A stretch of 39,984 bases of DNA. Source: Mycobacterium interjectum. Its GTDB lineage: Bacteria > Actinomycetota > Actinomycetes > Mycobacteriales > Mycobacteriaceae. The notes beneath the pieces were generated by a model. It made no database searches. It worked only from the letters and a program-made list of their open reading frames with translations, and was not told the DNA's origin. Position 1 is the first letter of the stretch; each line of letters begins with the position of its first letter. Shown piece after piece: positions 38,519 through 39,984 of this stretch. The stretch is from positions 1,211,924-1,251,907 of the forward strand of contig NZ_LT546237.1 of NCBI RefSeq assembly GCF_900078675.2. Direction: 5' to 3'. Made by a program: the position numbers and the translations under genes.

Positions 38519-39697
38519 ATGGATTTCGAACTCGACGCCGGGCAACGCGCTTGGCTGGCCGAGGTTCGGGATTTCCTCCGCGAGAACGTCACCGCCGGAT
38601 TGCGCGCCGAACTCGGGCAGCATGATCTGGAGCTGCCCGACGGCGAGGTGGCACGGTTTCGGCGCAAGATCGGCGAGAAGGGTTGGTTCGGGCTGAACTG
38701 GCCGCGCGAGTACGGGGGGCTCGGGTTGGGCGCCGTTCATCAGCACCTGCTGATGAGCGAGTTCGAGTATTGGGGTGTGCCCGGACCCGACCTCACGGTC
38801 ACCTCGGTGGCGCCGATGATCATGCGCCACGGCACCGAGCGAAACAAGAACGACTGGCTGCCGTTGATCGCCAAAGGCGAAATGATCTGCGCCGTGGGCT
38901 ATTCCGAACCCGACGCGGGAACCGATTTGGCGAACCTGCGCACCCGGGCGACGCTCGACGGCCAGGAATGGGTGATCAACGGCACCAAGATCTGGAACAG
39001 CGGGGCGCAGCGCGCCACCCACGAATGGCTTTGTGTGCGAACCGATCCCGATGCGGTGCGGCACAGGGGGATTTCGGTCATCATCGTGCCGATCGGCAGC
39101 CCGGGTGTCCAGATCCGTCCGCTCTACGCCTGGTCGGGCTATCGCACCAACGAGGTGCACTTCCGCGACGTGCGGGTCCCGGTCACCAATCTGATCGGCG
39201 AAGTCAATCGGGGGTGGACATACATCACCGGCGCGCTCGATCTGGAGCGCGGCGCGCTGACCAACGCAGGCGACCTGCGCCGCGCCGTCGACGACTTGCA
39301 TCGGCTGGCGCGAAGCCCACGGCGTGACGGCACGGTGCCCGCGCACGACCCGGCGCTGCGGCGTCGCCTGGCGCTCGCCGAGGCCGACGTGGAGGTGGCC
39401 ACGCTGATGGGCTACGAGGCCGCATCGATCCTGGACGGCGGCGTCATCCCCACCGTGGAGGTCAGCGTGGAGAAGGTCTTCACCAGCGAACTCCGCCAGC
39501 GCATCGCCGACCTGGCGCTCGACCTGCTGGGGCCCGACGGCCTGCTCACGCATCGCGGCCAGGACGCGCCGCTGTCCGGCAAGTTCGAACGGCTGTACCG
39601 CGCCGCCCCGTTGATGCGTTTCGGTGGCGGCACCAACGAGGTCCTGCGCGACATCATCGCCCAGCGCGGCCACGGAATGCCCTCGTATGGACGTTAG
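38519..39697 (+). CDS. Acyl-CoA dehydrogenase (FadE-like)
   Basis: A 392-residue acyl-CoA dehydrogenase from ATG 38519 (MDFELDAGQRAWLAEVRDF). Landmarks: WFGLNWPREYGGLGLG, AVGYSEPDAGTDLANLRTRA, INGTKIWNSGAQ, LYAWSGYRTNEVHFRDVRVP and the C-terminal RFGGGTNEVLRDIIAQRGHGMP. It belongs with the steroid or branched-chain FadE types rather than the short-chain ones. The frame is open upstream to 38393, but that part has no family similarity. Its last 11 bp overlap the start of a second acyl-CoA dehydrogenase gene, which suggests a heteromeric pair. It is divergent from the TetR gene and may be its target. Confidence 0.9.
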   Translation: MDFELDAGQRAWLAEVRDFLRENVTAGLRAELGQHDLELPDGEVARFRRKIGEKGWFGLNWPREYGGLGLGAVHQHLLMSEFEYWGVPGPDLTVTSVAPMIMRHGTERNKNDWLPLIAKGEMICAVGYSEPDAGTDLANLRTRATLDGQEWVINGTKIWNSGAQRATHEWLCVRTDPDAVRHRGISVIIVPIGSPGVQIRPLYAWSGYRTNEVHFRDVRVPVTNLIGEVNRGWTYITGALDLERGALTNAGDLRRAVDDLHRLARSPRRDGTVPAHDPALRRRLALAEADVEVATLMGYEAASILDGGVIPTVEVSVEKVFTSELRQRIADLALDLLGPDGLLTHRGQDAPLSGKFERLYRAAPLMRFGGGTNEVLRDIIAQRGHGMPSYGR

Positions 39698-39984
39698 GCC
39701 CAGCGCCGAGCGGCGCGAGTTCGCCTCGATGTTGCGCGCGCTGCTGGCCGCGGAGAGCACCGTCGGGCTGGTGCGCGGGCTGCACGAACCCGACGCCGAC
39801 CGAACCACGCCGGCATTGTGGAAGGCGTTGTCCGACGCGGGAATTTTCGGGTTGGCCATTGCCGAGCAATACGGCGGTTTCGGTGGGTCGCTGGAGGGGC
39901 TGGCCGTCTTCTTTACGGAGGCCTGTGGCGCGCTCGGTCTCTCCCGTGTCTTTTTCTCCACTAGATCTGTATAAGATGCATGGA
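39687..39984 (+). CDS. Acyl-CoA dehydrogenase N-terminus, cut at the window end
   Basis: From ATG 39687 (MDVRPSAERREFASMLRAL) the frame reads an acyl-CoA dehydrogenase N-terminal domain: DAGIFGLAIAEQYGGFGGSLEGLAVFFTEACGALGL, in which the EQYGG turn is typical. It would be the partner of the gene it overlaps by 11 bp. After SRVFFST the frame enters an AT-rich tail and stops at 39974 (RSV then TAA), only about 95 residues in, where homologues continue for some 280 more. The break coincides with the odd final bases, so it is either a real junction or a sequence artefact, not a natural short protein. Confidence 0.65.
39963..39984. other. AT-rich terminal tail resembling a Tn5 mosaic end
   Basis: The last 22 bases are far richer in A and T than everything before and break the acyl-CoA dehydrogenase frame. 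AGATCTGTATAAGA (39963-39976) differs at one of 14 positions from the start of the Tn5/transposase-based library mosaic end (AGATGTGTATAAGA). The match ends there. Adapter read-through at a contig end is likely; a mobile-element junction is the alternative. Confidence 0.4.

Noticed and set aside
1..39984. CRISPR arrays, tRNA or rRNA genes
   Set aside because: No regularly spaced repeats with unique spacers and no cloverleaf-like or rRNA-like sequence noticed. The only tandem arrays are the 27-bp coding repeats and the 20-bp duplication.

Overview
This is a high-GC actinobacterial chromosome segment, almost certainly from a Mycobacterium. The signs are GTG-rich starts with frequent 4-nt ATGA/GTGA gene overlaps, a close relative of the mycobacterial FHA-ABC transporter Rv1747, mycofactocin-type short-chain dehydrogenases, paired FadE-like acyl-CoA dehydrogenases, and relatives of the steroid-ring enzymes HsaA, HsaC and HsaD. 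I cannot name the species. No RNA operons, CRISPR arrays or tRNAs were seen.

Layout. 1-5893 (minus): a catabolic block with a FadD-type acyl-CoA ligase, a wrecked zinc alcohol dehydrogenase, two unlike acyl-CoA dehydrogenase subunits, an NTF2-fold protein, an SDR and the start of an HSL-type hydrolase. 5996-8811 (plus): a HAPMO-type Baeyer-Villiger monooxygenase (BVMO) and an SDR. 8839-11768 (minus): an IclR regulator leading an HSL-type hydrolase, a small unknown protein and a tandem Dabb protein. 11931-15495 (minus): HsaA-like hydroxylase, HsaC-like extradiol dioxygenase and a FAD-dependent oxidoreductase. 15588-15786: remains of a ferredoxin. 15934-20347 (plus): a CHMO-type BVMO, two mycofactocin-type SDRs, a thioesterase and a SnoaL-fold protein. 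20344-21222 (minus): an HsaD-like hydrolase. Together these genes look like an accessory route for a cyclic (terpenoid, steroid-like or aromatic) compound: oxidation of alcohols, Baeyer-Villiger oxygenation, ester cleavage, aromatic hydroxylation, meta-cleavage, C-C hydrolysis, CoA activation and beta-oxidation. The substrate is unknown.

22183-23462 is an IS110-family insertion sequence lying between two genes that were probably one operon. Its 5' noncoding end folds into two stem-loops whose loops match the element's own right end and the flanking host DNA, as expected for a bridge RNA. This is the most interesting signal in the window.

23488-30278 holds a small protein, a PPOX/F420-type flavoprotein, a molybdopterin oxidoreductase, a type III polyketide synthase with an ICMT-type methyltransferase, an SDR and an HSL-type esterase. 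30451-33150 encodes the FHA-FHA-ABC transporter. 33291-35929 carries a 54-residue protein, an alpha/beta hydrolase lacking its nucleophile serine, a beta-propeller protein and a carboxymuconolactone-decarboxylase-like protein, opposite a LysR gene. 36926-38349 is a TetR plus ferritin-like diiron pair with a convincing leaderless promoter. 38519 to the end is an acyl-CoA dehydrogenase pair, the second cut short at an odd AT-rich tail that may be an assembly artefact.
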